From assembly GCA_964351625.1 (NCBI GenBank), contig CAYGOV010000017.1:1-64000 (forward strand): a stretch of DNA of 64,000 nucleotides, written 5' to 3'. A model generated the notes under the pieces. The model made no database searches. It was not told where the DNA came from and saw only the letters and a program-made list of their open reading frames with translations. Shown in pieces: positions 8,251 to 16,537 of this stretch; within the stretch, counting starts at the first letter, position 1; the number at the start of each line of letters is the position of its first letter. The DNA is from Marinoscillum sp964351625. Its GTDB lineage: Bacteria > Bacteroidota > Bacteroidia > Cytophagales > Cyclobacteriaceae. The position numbers and the translations under genes are program-made.

Positions 8251-9363
8251 ATGGTTAAAAAAATATTCAAAGCCCTCCTTTTGGGTATTACTCTGATCTT
8301 TATAGTTGGGGTGATTTTCGTATCATTCTCCCCTCAATTTGGGCAGCCGCCAAAAGGTGAAGATGTTAAAAAGGTAGAGGAATCGTCAAATTACTTTGAT
8401 GGTCAATTCCAAAATTTGATAGAAACTAAAATGGATTATAGCATGTCGAATATCATAGGCATGCTAAAGGAAACTTCAAATGCTATCAACACTTCACCAT
8501 CATCAGCGATCGAGACTGCTTTTGGTAGTTCATCACCAAATCCCACCGATAGCATACTTTCAATCACTTGGTATGGGCACTCAGCTATTTTACTGGAATT
8601 GGCTGGTCAAAGGATTTTTCTAGATCCAATGCTCGGTGATGCGGCTTCTCCATTGCCCATTTTTGGTCAGCGTTTCGGTAACAATCCTCCATTTGATCTA
8701 GACCAAATCGGCGATTTAGATGTGGTGGTATTTTCTCACGATCATTATGATCACTTGGACTATCCTACCATAAAAGCTATTAAAGATCGAGTTGGACATT
8801 TCATTGTTCCGCTCGGACTTGGTTCACATCTCCGAAGTTGGGAAGTAGCCCCTGAGCGCATTACTGAACTGGACTGGTGGGAAACAACATCTATTGGAAC
8901 ATTTAGCTACACAGCCACACCAGCTCGTCACTTTTCGGGACGTAGTATTGGTGATTCAAATAGTACGCTTTGGGCATCTTGGGTGATCAAAAACGAAACC
9001 CATTCATTGTATTTCAGTGGAGATGGTGGCTATGGTCCTCATTTCAAAGAAATCGGCGAAAAGCATGGCCCTTTCGACTTTGCTATGATGGAATGTGGCC
9101 AGTACAACAAAAGATGGGAAGCCATCCATATGATGCCTGAGCAAACAGTCCAAGCAACTTTAGATTTGAAGGCTGAAAGAATGATGCCTATTCACTGGGG
9201 AGCATTTGCACTTTCCCCACACCCTTGGTATGAACCTGCCGAGTGGGTTAAGATAGCCGCTGAAAAGGAGAACGTTCAGCTGGTTTTACCCCAAATTGGC
9301 AAACGTATCTCACCCCTCGCTTACGCTTCAAACGAAATTTATTGGTGGCGTCTAGTTGATTAA
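8251..9363 (+). CDS. Membrane-anchored metallo-beta-lactamase-fold hydrolase (NAPE-PLD/UlaG-like)
   Basis: A 370-residue protein with one N-terminal hydrophobic helix (residues 5-28) that can anchor it or act as a signal. The MBL domain has WYGHSAILLE and the metal motif H163-D164-H165-Y166-D167-H168, followed by FSGDGGYG and MPIHWGAF, which supply further metal ligands. The best resemblance is to the branch that includes NAPE-phospholipase D and bacterial L-ascorbate-6-phosphate lactonase-like proteins, so the substrate may be a lipid or phosphodiester, but this is inference. It is 15 bp downstream of hmgA and overlaps the convergent glycogen synthase gene by 4 bp. Confidence 0.85.
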   Translation: MVKKIFKALLLGITLIFIVGVIFVSFSPQFGQPPKGEDVKKVEESSNYFDGQFQNLIETKMDYSMSNIIGMLKETSNAINTSPSSAIETAFGSSSPNPTDSILSITWYGHSAILLELAGQRIFLDPMLGDAASPLPIFGQRFGNNPPFDLDQIGDLDVVVFSHDHYDHLDYPTIKAIKDRVGHFIVPLGLGSHLRSWEVAPERITELDWWETTSIGTFSYTATPARHFSGRSIGDSNSTLWASWVIKNETHSLYFSGDGGYGPHFKEIGEKHGPFDFAMMECGQYNKRWEAIHMMPEQTVQATLDLKAERMMPIHWGAFALSPHPWYEPAEWVKIAAEKENVQLVLPQIGKRISPLAYASNEIYWWRLVD

Positions 9364-11195
9364 ATCTCTAGCGCCTTTGCATAGGCGTCTTCGTAATACT
9401 TTATCAGGTTTGACCAGTCAAAGAGCGATGATGAGCTTTCTGTACGGTTCCTAAGATCTATACGCTCTCTTCGACTTAGCTTCACATAGTTGTACATTTT
9501 GTTAGCCAAGTTGCCAGCAGCTTCGTCAAAGGATTTTTTATTTCTTTTCACTAGATAGATTCCTCTTTTGTCATGATCCGGTACATTTTCGTTTACAAAA
9601 TCCCCAAATCCAGCTAGGTCACTTGTCACAGTTGGCACTCCAGAAGCGATGCACTCTAGTGGTGTATATCCCCACGGCTCATAATAACTTGGGAATACTC
9701 CAAGGTGACAACCACGAACAAACTGTCCATAATCCATTGAGAAAAGTGGGTTTGTATAGTTGATGAAATCAGGGTGATAAACCACCTTCACTCTATCATA
9801 TTCATTATTTATAAGATTGGAGGTCCTAAGGAAATTCAATATTTCGTCCCCTCCATCATCGTGCAAATTATGAGTTACAATAGGCGGTAAATTTTTTGAC
9901 TTCCATGTTTGTAGTGTCCTCCTAAATCTCAATCTCCAATAGTCATCTACAAATTCGTTAAGCTGTGGGAGCTTCGTATCCTTTCGCTTGATAGCTTCGA
10001 ACAGCAACTTTTCACCAACCTGCTTTTTAATTGACTCTATTACATGGCGAAACTCCTCCATCAATGCGCGACTTTCTAGTATGTCTGGATTGATACTATA
10101 ATACGGTCTCTTAGTTATGAAAAACATGACCACAGTAATCTCAGATTTCTCCGTTTGCAACCTATGGTTCAACCTTGCGAGAGCTTCGAGCGTGAGATCG
10201 TATCCTTTATTTAGATATTCGTATCTACCCGAGGTGAAAAAATACATGGTCTTATCCAGATCGAATGTGTAACTGGAAAAGAAATGAGTCATTGTGAATG
10301 AGTGGATCTTATTTTTATTCTCCAAATGAAGATTTTGGAATTCATGCAGCGCTTCAAATCTTTGATTGTTGATACCATTAGGAAGAATCACATCAGGATT
10401 TCTCCCAAGCAATTGCCTACATTCTTTGGCTGTCACTTCGCTGACCGTGCTAAAAATGTGCGCTCCATGTGCCGCAGCTCGCTCAATCATGACATTGGAT
10501 TCTATATTGAAATGCTGTGCCTCCTTCTGCCAGTCCATAAATGCTAGATGATCATAAAACTGAGGATCATTCATCGCCAGATATCTCCCAAGTAATGTTG
10601 CGTGGGTTGTGAAAATAGTCTTAATGCCAACTTTATCTCTCCTCAATCCAGGTATACCTGATGCCGCCATCCATTCATGAAAATGTGCTACAATTTTGCG
10701 CTTCCCTTTTACCTCTTGATCCAGCATTGTAAGATAGATACGTACCATCTCACCAAATACCAGCACGTCATTTAACAAATGATCATCACTTGGTGTCGAA
10801 ATACCATGGCCCTCCCAGAGACTGTACTTTATATCACCTAGACGATGCATATAACTGCCTAGTTCAAAAAGAATAACTTTAGGTCTACCAGATACAAGCC
10901 AATCTCCATAATGCACTACACAGCCCATATCCCTCATACGTTTCACAGCTTTACTGTAGTGGTCCTGGCCTAACTCAAGCGGTTCAAATTCAGCGGCTAC
11001 ATTTCCAGGCATATATGGCCCAATAAGGCAATAGTTCGAACCCCACTTTGGAACCACCGTCGGAACCTTGGATCTAATCACAGTATATATTCCACCTACT
11101 TGATTCAACACCTCCCATGCGATCTCGAGTAATAAGGTATTCGAAACTTGACCTTTGGTCAAACGTTTAGTTCTGATCTGTGTAGCCTTATTCAT
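9360..11195 (-). CDS. Glycogen synthase, GT3 (eukaryote-type) family
   Basis: A 611-residue cytosolic glycosyltransferase. The N-terminus has EIAWEVLNQVGGIYTVIRSK, the nucleotide-sugar/acceptor loop typical of yeast and animal glycogen synthases (GT3). The C-terminal domain has the double-Glu motif region EPWGYTPLECIASGVP. The enzyme extends alpha-1,4-glucan from a sugar nucleotide; GT3 enzymes usually use UDP-glucose, whereas bacterial GlgA (GT5) uses ADP-glucose. GT3 members are regularly found in Bacteroidota. No branching enzyme or phosphorylase is adjacent. The start is an ATG preceded by about 150 bp of leader with no clear promoter match. Confidence 0.92.
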   Translation of the reverse strand: MNKATQIRTKRLTKGQVSNTLLLEIAWEVLNQVGGIYTVIRSKVPTVVPKWGSNYCLIGPYMPGNVAAEFEPLELGQDHYSKAVKRMRDMGCVVHYGDWLVSGRPKVILFELGSYMHRLGDIKYSLWEGHGISTPSDDHLLNDVLVFGEMVRIYLTMLDQEVKGKRKIVAHFHEWMAASGIPGLRRDKVGIKTIFTTHATLLGRYLAMNDPQFYDHLAFMDWQKEAQHFNIESNVMIERAAAHGAHIFSTVSEVTAKECRQLLGRNPDVILPNGINNQRFEALHEFQNLHLENKNKIHSFTMTHFFSSYTFDLDKTMYFFTSGRYEYLNKGYDLTLEALARLNHRLQTEKSEITVVMFFITKRPYYSINPDILESRALMEEFRHVIESIKKQVGEKLLFEAIKRKDTKLPQLNEFVDDYWRLRFRRTLQTWKSKNLPPIVTHNLHDDGGDEILNFLRTSNLINNEYDRVKVVYHPDFINYTNPLFSMDYGQFVRGCHLGVFPSYYEPWGYTPLECIASGVPTVTSDLAGFGDFVNENVPDHDKRGIYLVKRNKKSFDEAAGNLANKMYNYVKLSRRERIDLRNRTESSSSLFDWSNLIKYYEDAYAKALEI

Positions 11196-11351
11196 TTTAA
11201 ATATTTTTAATTCTAAGCCTAAATAAAAACAAATAATTCATCTTTTATAATAACGGAGAAAATCATTTAGTTGGAAACATTTTTCCTAATCGTATCAACT
11301 AAAATTCTTAAGATATGCAACTTTTAAATGTGAGTCTGCATCATTTAAGAA

Positions 11352-11510
11352 ATGAAAGCTAACCGCACAGTTACTTTATTGCTTATTATTTCACTCCTTG
11401 CATACATAGTAGAGATGGAGCGAGTGCTCTATTCCAAATACTTTACTGCTTCAATAGAGCAAGTGACTGAGAACTCGCAGACATCTTCTTTGATGAGTTC
11501 TCTTCACTAA
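11352..11510 (+). CDS. Possible small membrane or secreted protein (52 residues)
   Basis: A short open frame with ATG at 11352 and TAA at 11508-11510. The product begins MKANRT followed by about 14 hydrophobic residues (VTLLLIISLLAYIV) and then a polar tail rich in Ser, Glu and Gln. That is the profile of a single-pass small membrane protein or a signal-anchored peptide. It is the only coding candidate in the 446-bp space between glycogen synthase and the next gene. There is no recognised family and no clear promoter, so it could be a chance frame. Confidence 0.4.
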   Translation: MKANRTVTLLLIISLLAYIVEMERVLYSKYFTASIEQVTENSQTSSLMSSLH

Positions 11511-11590
11511 ATGACACTATACATTCTTCTATTAGAGAAATCTAAGGTTACAATCGTCCATTAATTCGAAGCTTTATATTAGTTTTCCAG

Positions 11591-11598
11591 TAATTTTG
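11591..11598 (+). promoter_or_regulatory. Putative -7 promoter element for the zinc-ribbon membrane protein gene
   Basis: TAATTTTG matches the Bacteroidota -7 consensus TAnnTTTG exactly and lies 44 bp before the ATG at 11643. A good TTG at the -33 position is lacking; the nearest is TTTA with a short spacer, so support is moderate. Confidence 0.38.
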
Positions 11599-11642
11599 AA
11601 GGAAAAATAGAAAACCCTAAGGTTTTCGACAATTGACGAATT

Positions 11643-12545
11643 ATGAAAAACAATGAATCCTATTTGGCCTTTTTAGAAATCTGGCATGTATCGATGTGGT
11701 ATTTGTTTCTAGCGGCACTAGCAGTATCGATTATTTTTGTGTTTAAATATTGGTTACAATTCATGCTTGCTGGCACGTTTAAAGAGAAATTTGATGTGGC
11801 GAGTTTATATGAAAGCAAAAGTTACCTGAGGGCTAACTACGCACTAGCTGCTGCGATTTTCTTTTTCTTAAACACCGTTTATGATGAGACAGTCACACTC
11901 AATTATTTCTGGGTATTCATAAGAATTTTCGTTGCGTTCTGTATTTCAACTTTACATGTGTACATCGCCTATTTGATGTTCAAATACTACTACCCAGGTC
12001 CTTTGGAAAAAAAGCTCAAAAAATTAAGATACACTCCTAGGATCAACCCGAGTACAGGTAACGAAATGAAACTTCTAGGCGAGGACGAAGAAGATACATA
12101 TCTGGATGAAGGGATGCAGGCAGAAGAAGATGCATTTTCTGTTGATTACGATGTTTGGATAGATCCAGAAACCCAAGAAACCAAAATAGAAAAGTATCAG
12201 GGGCACTTAAGTGCGTTTGAATGTGATCGTTGTGGATTTCAGACGCTTAAGCTTCAAAAAGAAACTATCCTAAAACAAGCTACCGATTTTGAGGACGGTG
12301 AAATTGAGAAAGAATTCTTGTGCTCGTATTGTGGAAGAATAAAAAGAAAAACTCAAACACTCTCTAAAAACGTAGATAAGAGCGCCTTAGCATCCAAAAA
12401 AGAAGGTAGTGTCATTCCCGATATTGAGGCTGTGAAAGTTGAAATACACGGAACTAATGGTGAGACTAAATTATTTGAATTTCAGAACACTGCTCAAGCG
12501 AAGAAATTCTTGGAAGAGTTTGACTTTAAAAAGATTCACTACTAG
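11643..12545 (+). CDS. Membrane protein with a cytosolic zinc-ribbon-like domain, function unknown
   Basis: A 300-residue protein. The first 125 residues contain three or four hydrophobic helices (about 17-38, 65-80, 86-118). A long acidic linker (about 140-180, with GEDEEDTYLDEG) leads to two Cys pairs, CDRCGF near residue 196 and CSYCGR near residue 227. These are spaced to form one zinc ribbon. The C-terminal segment has GETKLFEFQNTAQAKKFLEEF. The combination suggests a membrane-tethered binding or regulatory protein. I do not recognise the family. It is monocistronic and ends in a strong terminator. Confidence 0.68.
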   Translation: MKNNESYLAFLEIWHVSMWYLFLAALAVSIIFVFKYWLQFMLAGTFKEKFDVASLYESKSYLRANYALAAAIFFFLNTVYDETVTLNYFWVFIRIFVAFCISTLHVYIAYLMFKYYYPGPLEKKLKKLRYTPRINPSTGNEMKLLGEDEEDTYLDEGMQAEEDAFSVDYDVWIDPETQETKIEKYQGHLSAFECDRCGFQTLKLQKETILKQATDFEDGEIEKEFLCSYCGRIKRKTQTLSKNVDKSALASKKEGSVIPDIEAVKVEIHGTNGETKLFEFQNTAQAKKFLEEFDFKKIHY

Positions 12546-12564
12546 AATCTTTTTAAGTAACAGG

Positions 12565-12595
12565 AACCGCTTTCTTTTCAGAAAGCGGTTTTTTT
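12565..12595 (+). terminator. Rho-independent terminator
   Basis: A perfect 10-bp stem (AACCGCTTTC at 12565-12574 with GAAAGCGGTT at 12581-12590) encloses a 6-nt loop and is followed by a T run to 12595. It lies 20 bp after the stop of the gene at 11643-12545 and abuts the stop codon of the convergent transporter. Confidence 0.92.
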
Positions 12596-13478
12596 ATGCC
12601 TTTCGAGTGGCATTGGTTACATATACTCCAAGAAGTATTGCCGCTATGCCTAAATAATGAGCTAGATAAAGCATCTCACCATCCCACAAACCCCAAACTA
12701 CCGCCACAATAGGTATAATGTATGTGACTGAAGATGTGAAAACAGGATCCGTTAGACTCACTAGTCTATTGAAAATAATCAATGCGATAGCCGTGCCCAT
12801 CACACCTAATAACACGATGAACCCCGCCGCATGCATTACTGCAGGGTCAGCAATTACACGCGAAGAAAAGTCAGTAAAACAAAGCAACTGTATCGCGGCA
12901 ATAGGGCCAACGAAAGATAATGAAACACTAGTAATAGTAAGAGAGCTCAATTCCTGCAGGTGATATTTTATGATATTGATATTGAAAGCATACATCAGGG
13001 TAGCTAGAATCACAAAAAACGCATAGAAGTTAATATTAGAGAAACTGCCACCTGAATTAGCGATCACCAAAACCACTGTGCCAATGAAACCTATTAAAAC
13101 ACCATAAAACACCCGGAATGATTGTCTCTGCTTATAGATCAAATAACCAACCAGCATAGTAAACAATGGTGTGAGTGCATTCAATACTCCAGTCACCCCA
13201 CTTGGTAACCGTGTCTGAGCAATAGCAAAAAGAAAAGCTGGGATCAGACTCCCTAAAAACCCTATGGAAATAAGATAGAGAACATGTTTCTTTTTGACTC
13301 TTCTGATGCGAATAGCAACAATAGGGAGCACAAAAACAGAAGCGGCTAGAATCCTCAAAGACCCAACCTCGAAAAAACTAAGATGTTGAAGACCTCTTTT
13401 TATTAAAATAAACGAACTACCCCATATAAGAGAGAGAGCCACCAAAAGAATCCAGGCTAAAATCGGGCGCTTTGTCAT
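12594..13478 (-). CDS. EamA (DMT-superfamily) drug/metabolite transporter
   Basis: A 294-residue inner-membrane protein with about ten transmembrane helices arranged as two EamA repeats. Repeat 1 includes WGSSFILIKRGLQHLSFFEVGSLR and repeat 2 includes LPSGVTGVLNALTPLFTML and SSVTYIIPIVAVVWG. DMT carriers export metabolites, amino acids or drugs; the substrate is not predictable here. It is 8 bp downstream of dusB on the same strand, so the two probably form one transcript. Confidence 0.9.
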   Translation of the reverse strand: MTKRPILAWILLVALSLIWGSSFILIKRGLQHLSFFEVGSLRILAASVFVLPIVAIRIRRVKKKHVLYLISIGFLGSLIPAFLFAIAQTRLPSGVTGVLNALTPLFTMLVGYLIYKQRQSFRVFYGVLIGFIGTVVLVIANSGGSFSNINFYAFFVILATLMYAFNINIIKYHLQELSSLTITSVSLSFVGPIAAIQLLCFTDFSSRVIADPAVMHAAGFIVLLGVMGTAIALIIFNRLVSLTDPVFTSSVTYIIPIVAVVWGLWDGEMLYLAHYLGIAAILLGVYVTNATRKA

Positions 13479-13486
13479 ATAAAGCC

Positions 13487-14479
13487 TTAAGCTATTACTG
13501 CCTCTTGAAAAACTTCTGGTATTTCATTAAGAGTGGCCATCACCTCATCAAATGAATCTGACTCTACGAGTCTCGTACGATGACTTTTGAAATTTGGAAT
13601 GCCACGGAAGTAATTGGTGTAGTGTCTTCTCATCTCGAAGATTCCCTTTAGCTCCCCTTTCCATTCTACAGAAAATATTAGGTGCTTTTTGGCTACTGAC
13701 ACACGCTCTTCCAAAGTAGGCTTTGCAAGGTGCTCACCTGTAGCCATGAAATGCTTTATTTCTTTAAATATCCAAGGATAACCAATGGCAGCTCGGCCAA
13801 TCATGATTCCATCTACCTGATATTTCTCTTTGTATTCGAGTGCTTTTTCAGGGCTATCAATATCTCCATTACCAAAGATTGGAATGTGAATGTCTGGATG
13901 ATTTTTCACTTCTGCAATCTTTGTCCAGTCTGCTTCTCCTTTGTACATCTGCTGTCGTGTTCGGCCATGAATCGTTAAAGCTTGGATGCCCACATCTTGC
14001 AAACGCTTGGCTACTTCCACTATCCTAATCGTACTATCATCCCAACCAAGTCTGGTTTTAACTGTGACTGGCTTATTTACGGCTTTTACTATTTCTGCAG
14101 TCATTTCCTGCATCTTAGGAATGTCAAGCAAGATCCCTGCACCAGCTCCCTTGCAAGCCACTTTCTTTACCGGACAGCCATAGTTAATGTCTATAAGTTC
14201 CGGATTAGCTGCTTCGGCTATGGCTGCTGCTTGGCGCATTGAGTCTATCTTATCTCCAAATATTTGAATGCCAATTGGACGTTCGTAATCATAGATATCC
14301 AATTTCTCAACACTTTTAGACGCATCTCGAATCAACCCCTCCGATGATATAAACTCCGTATACATCAAATCTGCCCCATTCTCCTTACAAACCGCCCTAA
14401 ACGGCGGATCGCTTACATCCTCCATTGGCGCAAGAAGCAATGGAAATTCACCAATCTCTAAGTTTCCTATTTTGACCAC
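13487..14479 (-). CDS. dusB: tRNA-dihydrouridine synthase B
   Basis: This FMN-dependent enzyme reduces specific uridines of tRNA to dihydrouridine. The 330-residue protein has a TIM-barrel with LAPMEDVSDPPFR at the N-terminus and the active-site segment DINYGCPVKKV, where C102 is the likely proton donor. GAGAGILL and TIHGRTRQQMYKG follow, then a C-terminal helical tRNA-binding domain with MRRHYTNYFRG. The motif set fits DusB. Translation starts at a GTG at 14479. It is followed closely by the EamA transporter gene. Confidence 0.95.
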   Translation of the reverse strand: MVKIGNLEIGEFPLLLAPMEDVSDPPFRAVCKENGADLMYTEFISSEGLIRDASKSVEKLDIYDYERPIGIQIFGDKIDSMRQAAAIAEAANPELIDINYGCPVKKVACKGAGAGILLDIPKMQEMTAEIVKAVNKPVTVKTRLGWDDSTIRIVEVAKRLQDVGIQALTIHGRTRQQMYKGEADWTKIAEVKNHPDIHIPIFGNGDIDSPEKALEYKEKYQVDGIMIGRAAIGYPWIFKEIKHFMATGEHLAKPTLEERVSVAKKHLIFSVEWKGELKGIFEMRRHYTNYFRGIPNFKSHRTRLVESDSFDEVMATLNEIPEVFQEAVIA

Positions 14480-14517
14480 AGTACAGTCTCTAATTTTCTG
14501 GTAAATTTAGGCCAAAT

Positions 14518-15459
14518 ATGGACAAAACCCCGAACGACCCATTCAACACTTCTCAGGCTTATTCGCCATGGGTTCTCCTCTTAATTTTATCTGGATTTGT
14601 TATTATCGGCTTAATCCTCTTCTCACTATTGGGTCAGGGTATAATAATGGGCCTTTTTGACCTTAGTCTTGAAGAATCACTGGATATTCTAAGTCGTCCA
14701 GATTCATACAATAATTCAAAATTTCCATTGATGCTGCTTCAGGGAATTACTTCCATTGGCGCATTCATTTTAGTGCCATTACTTTTTGTCAAACTCAATA
14801 TTAGTGATTCACTCATTTCATTCTTCAAATTACCAAATGATTCGCTGAGACCAATTTTAATGACCATTGTTATACTGTTCTGCTTTATGGTGGCCAATAG
14901 TGTAGTCATCGAGTGGAATCAAAATCTTGTTATGCCGGAGTTTCTCTCAGGCTTTGAAGATTGGGCGCTGGCTAAAGAAGATCAACTTAAAGAACTAACA
15001 GTATTCCTAACTTCCTTTGACAATTTCGGAGAATATTTAATCGCTTTGGTCGTAATTGCTTTAGTGCCGGCTATTGGTGAAGAGTTGCTTTTTAGAGGAT
15101 TGATCCAGAAACTTTTCGGAAGAGCATTGAAAAATCATCATTTAGCTATTTGGATCTCAGCAATCATTTTTGGTGTTTTTCACATGCAATTTTATGGTGT
15201 GATTCCTAGGATATTTTTAGGGGCACTTTTTGGCTATCTCTATTATTGGTCGGGGCATCTATCCTTGGCTATGGTGGGGCATTTTATGAACAATGGACTC
15301 ACACTTACACTCTTGTATTTCAGCCAACTCAAATTTTTAAGCTACGATATTACAGATACTCAGTCCTCACCACCTATTTATGTAGTTGGGTTGTTTTTTG
15401 TTGCGGGAGCCATTTTGCTTTACCTTTTCAGAAATCTATTTTCACTAAAAAATGCGTGA
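14518..15459 (+). CDS. CPBP family intramembrane glutamic protease
   Basis: A 313-residue protein with about eight hydrophobic helices. The CPBP (Rce1/Abi-like) motifs are visible: E188-E189-L-L-F-R193, then FGVFHMQFYG, then HFMNN. These supply the catalytic Glu and the His/Asn residues of this family, which cleaves prenylated or membrane-bound substrates; some bacterial members take part in bacteriocin self-immunity. The substrate here is unknown. The stop overlaps the following DUF2007 gene by 8 bp, and cdsA overlaps that in turn, so these three form a tight operon. Confidence 0.9.
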   Translation: MDKTPNDPFNTSQAYSPWVLLLILSGFVIIGLILFSLLGQGIIMGLFDLSLEESLDILSRPDSYNNSKFPLMLLQGITSIGAFILVPLLFVKLNISDSLISFFKLPNDSLRPILMTIVILFCFMVANSVVIEWNQNLVMPEFLSGFEDWALAKEDQLKELTVFLTSFDNFGEYLIALVVIALVPAIGEELLFRGLIQKLFGRALKNHHLAIWISAIIFGVFHMQFYGVIPRIFLGALFGYLYYWSGHLSLAMVGHFMNNGLTLTLLYFSQLKFLSYDITDTQSSPPIYVVGLFFVAGAILLYLFRNLFSLKNA

Positions 15460-15658
15460 CTGGCAAAAGGTTTATCAAGACTCTAATGAGCAGCGAGCAG
15501 AGATTGTGAAGTCTATTTTAGATGATATGGAAATGAACCCAGTTTTACTGAATAAAAAAGATTCCGCTTATCAATTTGGAGCTTTTGAAGTACTGGTTCG
15601 TCCTGATTTTGTACTTAGGGCATTGAAAGTAATAAACGACGACATAAAGTTTGAATAA
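15452..15658 (+). CDS. DUF2007 domain protein
   Basis: A 68-residue soluble protein with the DUF2007 pattern: an N-terminal helix with a Q-R-A-E-I-V-K-S-I-L-D stretch, then VLLNKKDSAY and EVLVRPDFVLRALKVI. The family is described as putative signal-transducing proteins, but no function is proven. It overlaps the upstream CPBP protease by 8 bp and the downstream cdsA by 8 bp, indicating translational coupling. Confidence 0.8.
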   Translation: MRDWQKVYQDSNEQRAEIVKSILDDMEMNPVLLNKKDSAYQFGAFEVLVRPDFVLRALKVINDDIKFE

Positions 15659-16469
15659 ATTTTCCGGACTATATCAACGCATCATTTCAGCTGCAGCTGG
15701 AGCATCCATCATCATTACCTCGCTGGTTTTGAGTGAATGGAGTTACTTCATTGTATTCATGGCGATATGTTTACTAGCGCAGTGGGAGTTTTACAGACTC
15801 TTCAAACTCCAAAATTACTTGCCTATAAGGCTTTTAGGAATCCTCATTGGCAGCATTCTATTCACCCTTTCATTTCTTATTTCTAGAGGTACGCTTGACG
15901 CGAAATACTACTTTGCCTTGTTCCCAATGGCTTCACTTATATTTTTGGTGAAACTGTATAAGAAAAACGACAACAACCCATTCCTGAGTATTGCATTATT
16001 TTATCTCGGACTAACCTATGTAGTGTTGCCATTTGCATTGATGAATGTCGTGGTTCATTATCATGGTGACTATAATTATGAGATCTTACTTGGTCTGATG
16101 TTGATTATTTGGGCGAGTGATACAGGAGCTTACTTCGCAGGTATCCGATTTGGGAAAAGAAAACTTTTTGAGCGAATCTCCCCTAAAAAATCATGGGAAG
16201 GTGCCATTGGAGGAGCACTGACTGCAGTAGCTTTTTCCGTGCTTATAAGTAGATACAGCACTGGTCTTGCCATGTGGCAATGGGTATCTATCGCGCTCAT
16301 CGTTGTAATCGCTGGCACTTATGGTGACCTAGTAGAATCCATGTTTAAAAGGAGTATTCAAATAAAAGACTCTGGCACCTCTATTCCCGGTCATGGAGGA
16401 TTCTTAGATCGTTTTGATAGCCTGATTTTGGCCGTACCATTCATCGTGGTTTACCTCAAACTTTTCTAG
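15651..16469 (+). CDS. cdsA: Phosphatidate cytidylyltransferase
   Basis: This enzyme makes CDP-diacylglycerol from phosphatidic acid and CTP, the branch point for phospholipids. The 272-residue protein has about eight membrane helices. Its C-terminal part carries the CdsA signature, with MFKRSIQIKDSGTSIPGHGGFLDRFD and the preceding WASDTGAYFAGIRFGKRKL. The start is TTG at 15651, inside the end of the DUF2007 gene; no ATG close by would keep the first helix. Together with psd about 1.3 kb downstream it suggests a local cluster for phosphatidylethanolamine synthesis. Confidence 0.94.
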   Translation: MNKFSGLYQRIISAAAGASIIITSLVLSEWSYFIVFMAICLLAQWEFYRLFKLQNYLPIRLLGILIGSILFTLSFLISRGTLDAKYYFALFPMASLIFLVKLYKKNDNNPFLSIALFYLGLTYVVLPFALMNVVVHYHGDYNYEILLGLMLIIWASDTGAYFAGIRFGKRKLFERISPKKSWEGAIGGALTAVAFSVLISRYSTGLAMWQWVSIALIVVIAGTYGDLVESMFKRSIQIKDSGTSIPGHGGFLDRFDSLILAVPFIVVYLKLF

Positions 16470-16488
16470 GTAATCGAGGGGAAAAACT

Positions 16489-16496
16489 TAGCTTTG
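16489..16496 (+). promoter_or_regulatory. Putative -7 promoter element upstream of glutamate dehydrogenase
   Basis: TAGCTTTG is an exact TAnnTTTG match located 42 bp before the ATG at 16538, in the 68-bp gap after cdsA. No convincing TTG is present at the expected -33 position; only a T-rich CTTTTC is seen. The gene pair gdhA-psd may therefore have its own promoter. Confidence 0.4.
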
Positions 16497-16537
16497 CAGC
16501 CAAATAAACAACAACCCCACAAAACCCTTAAACAAGT

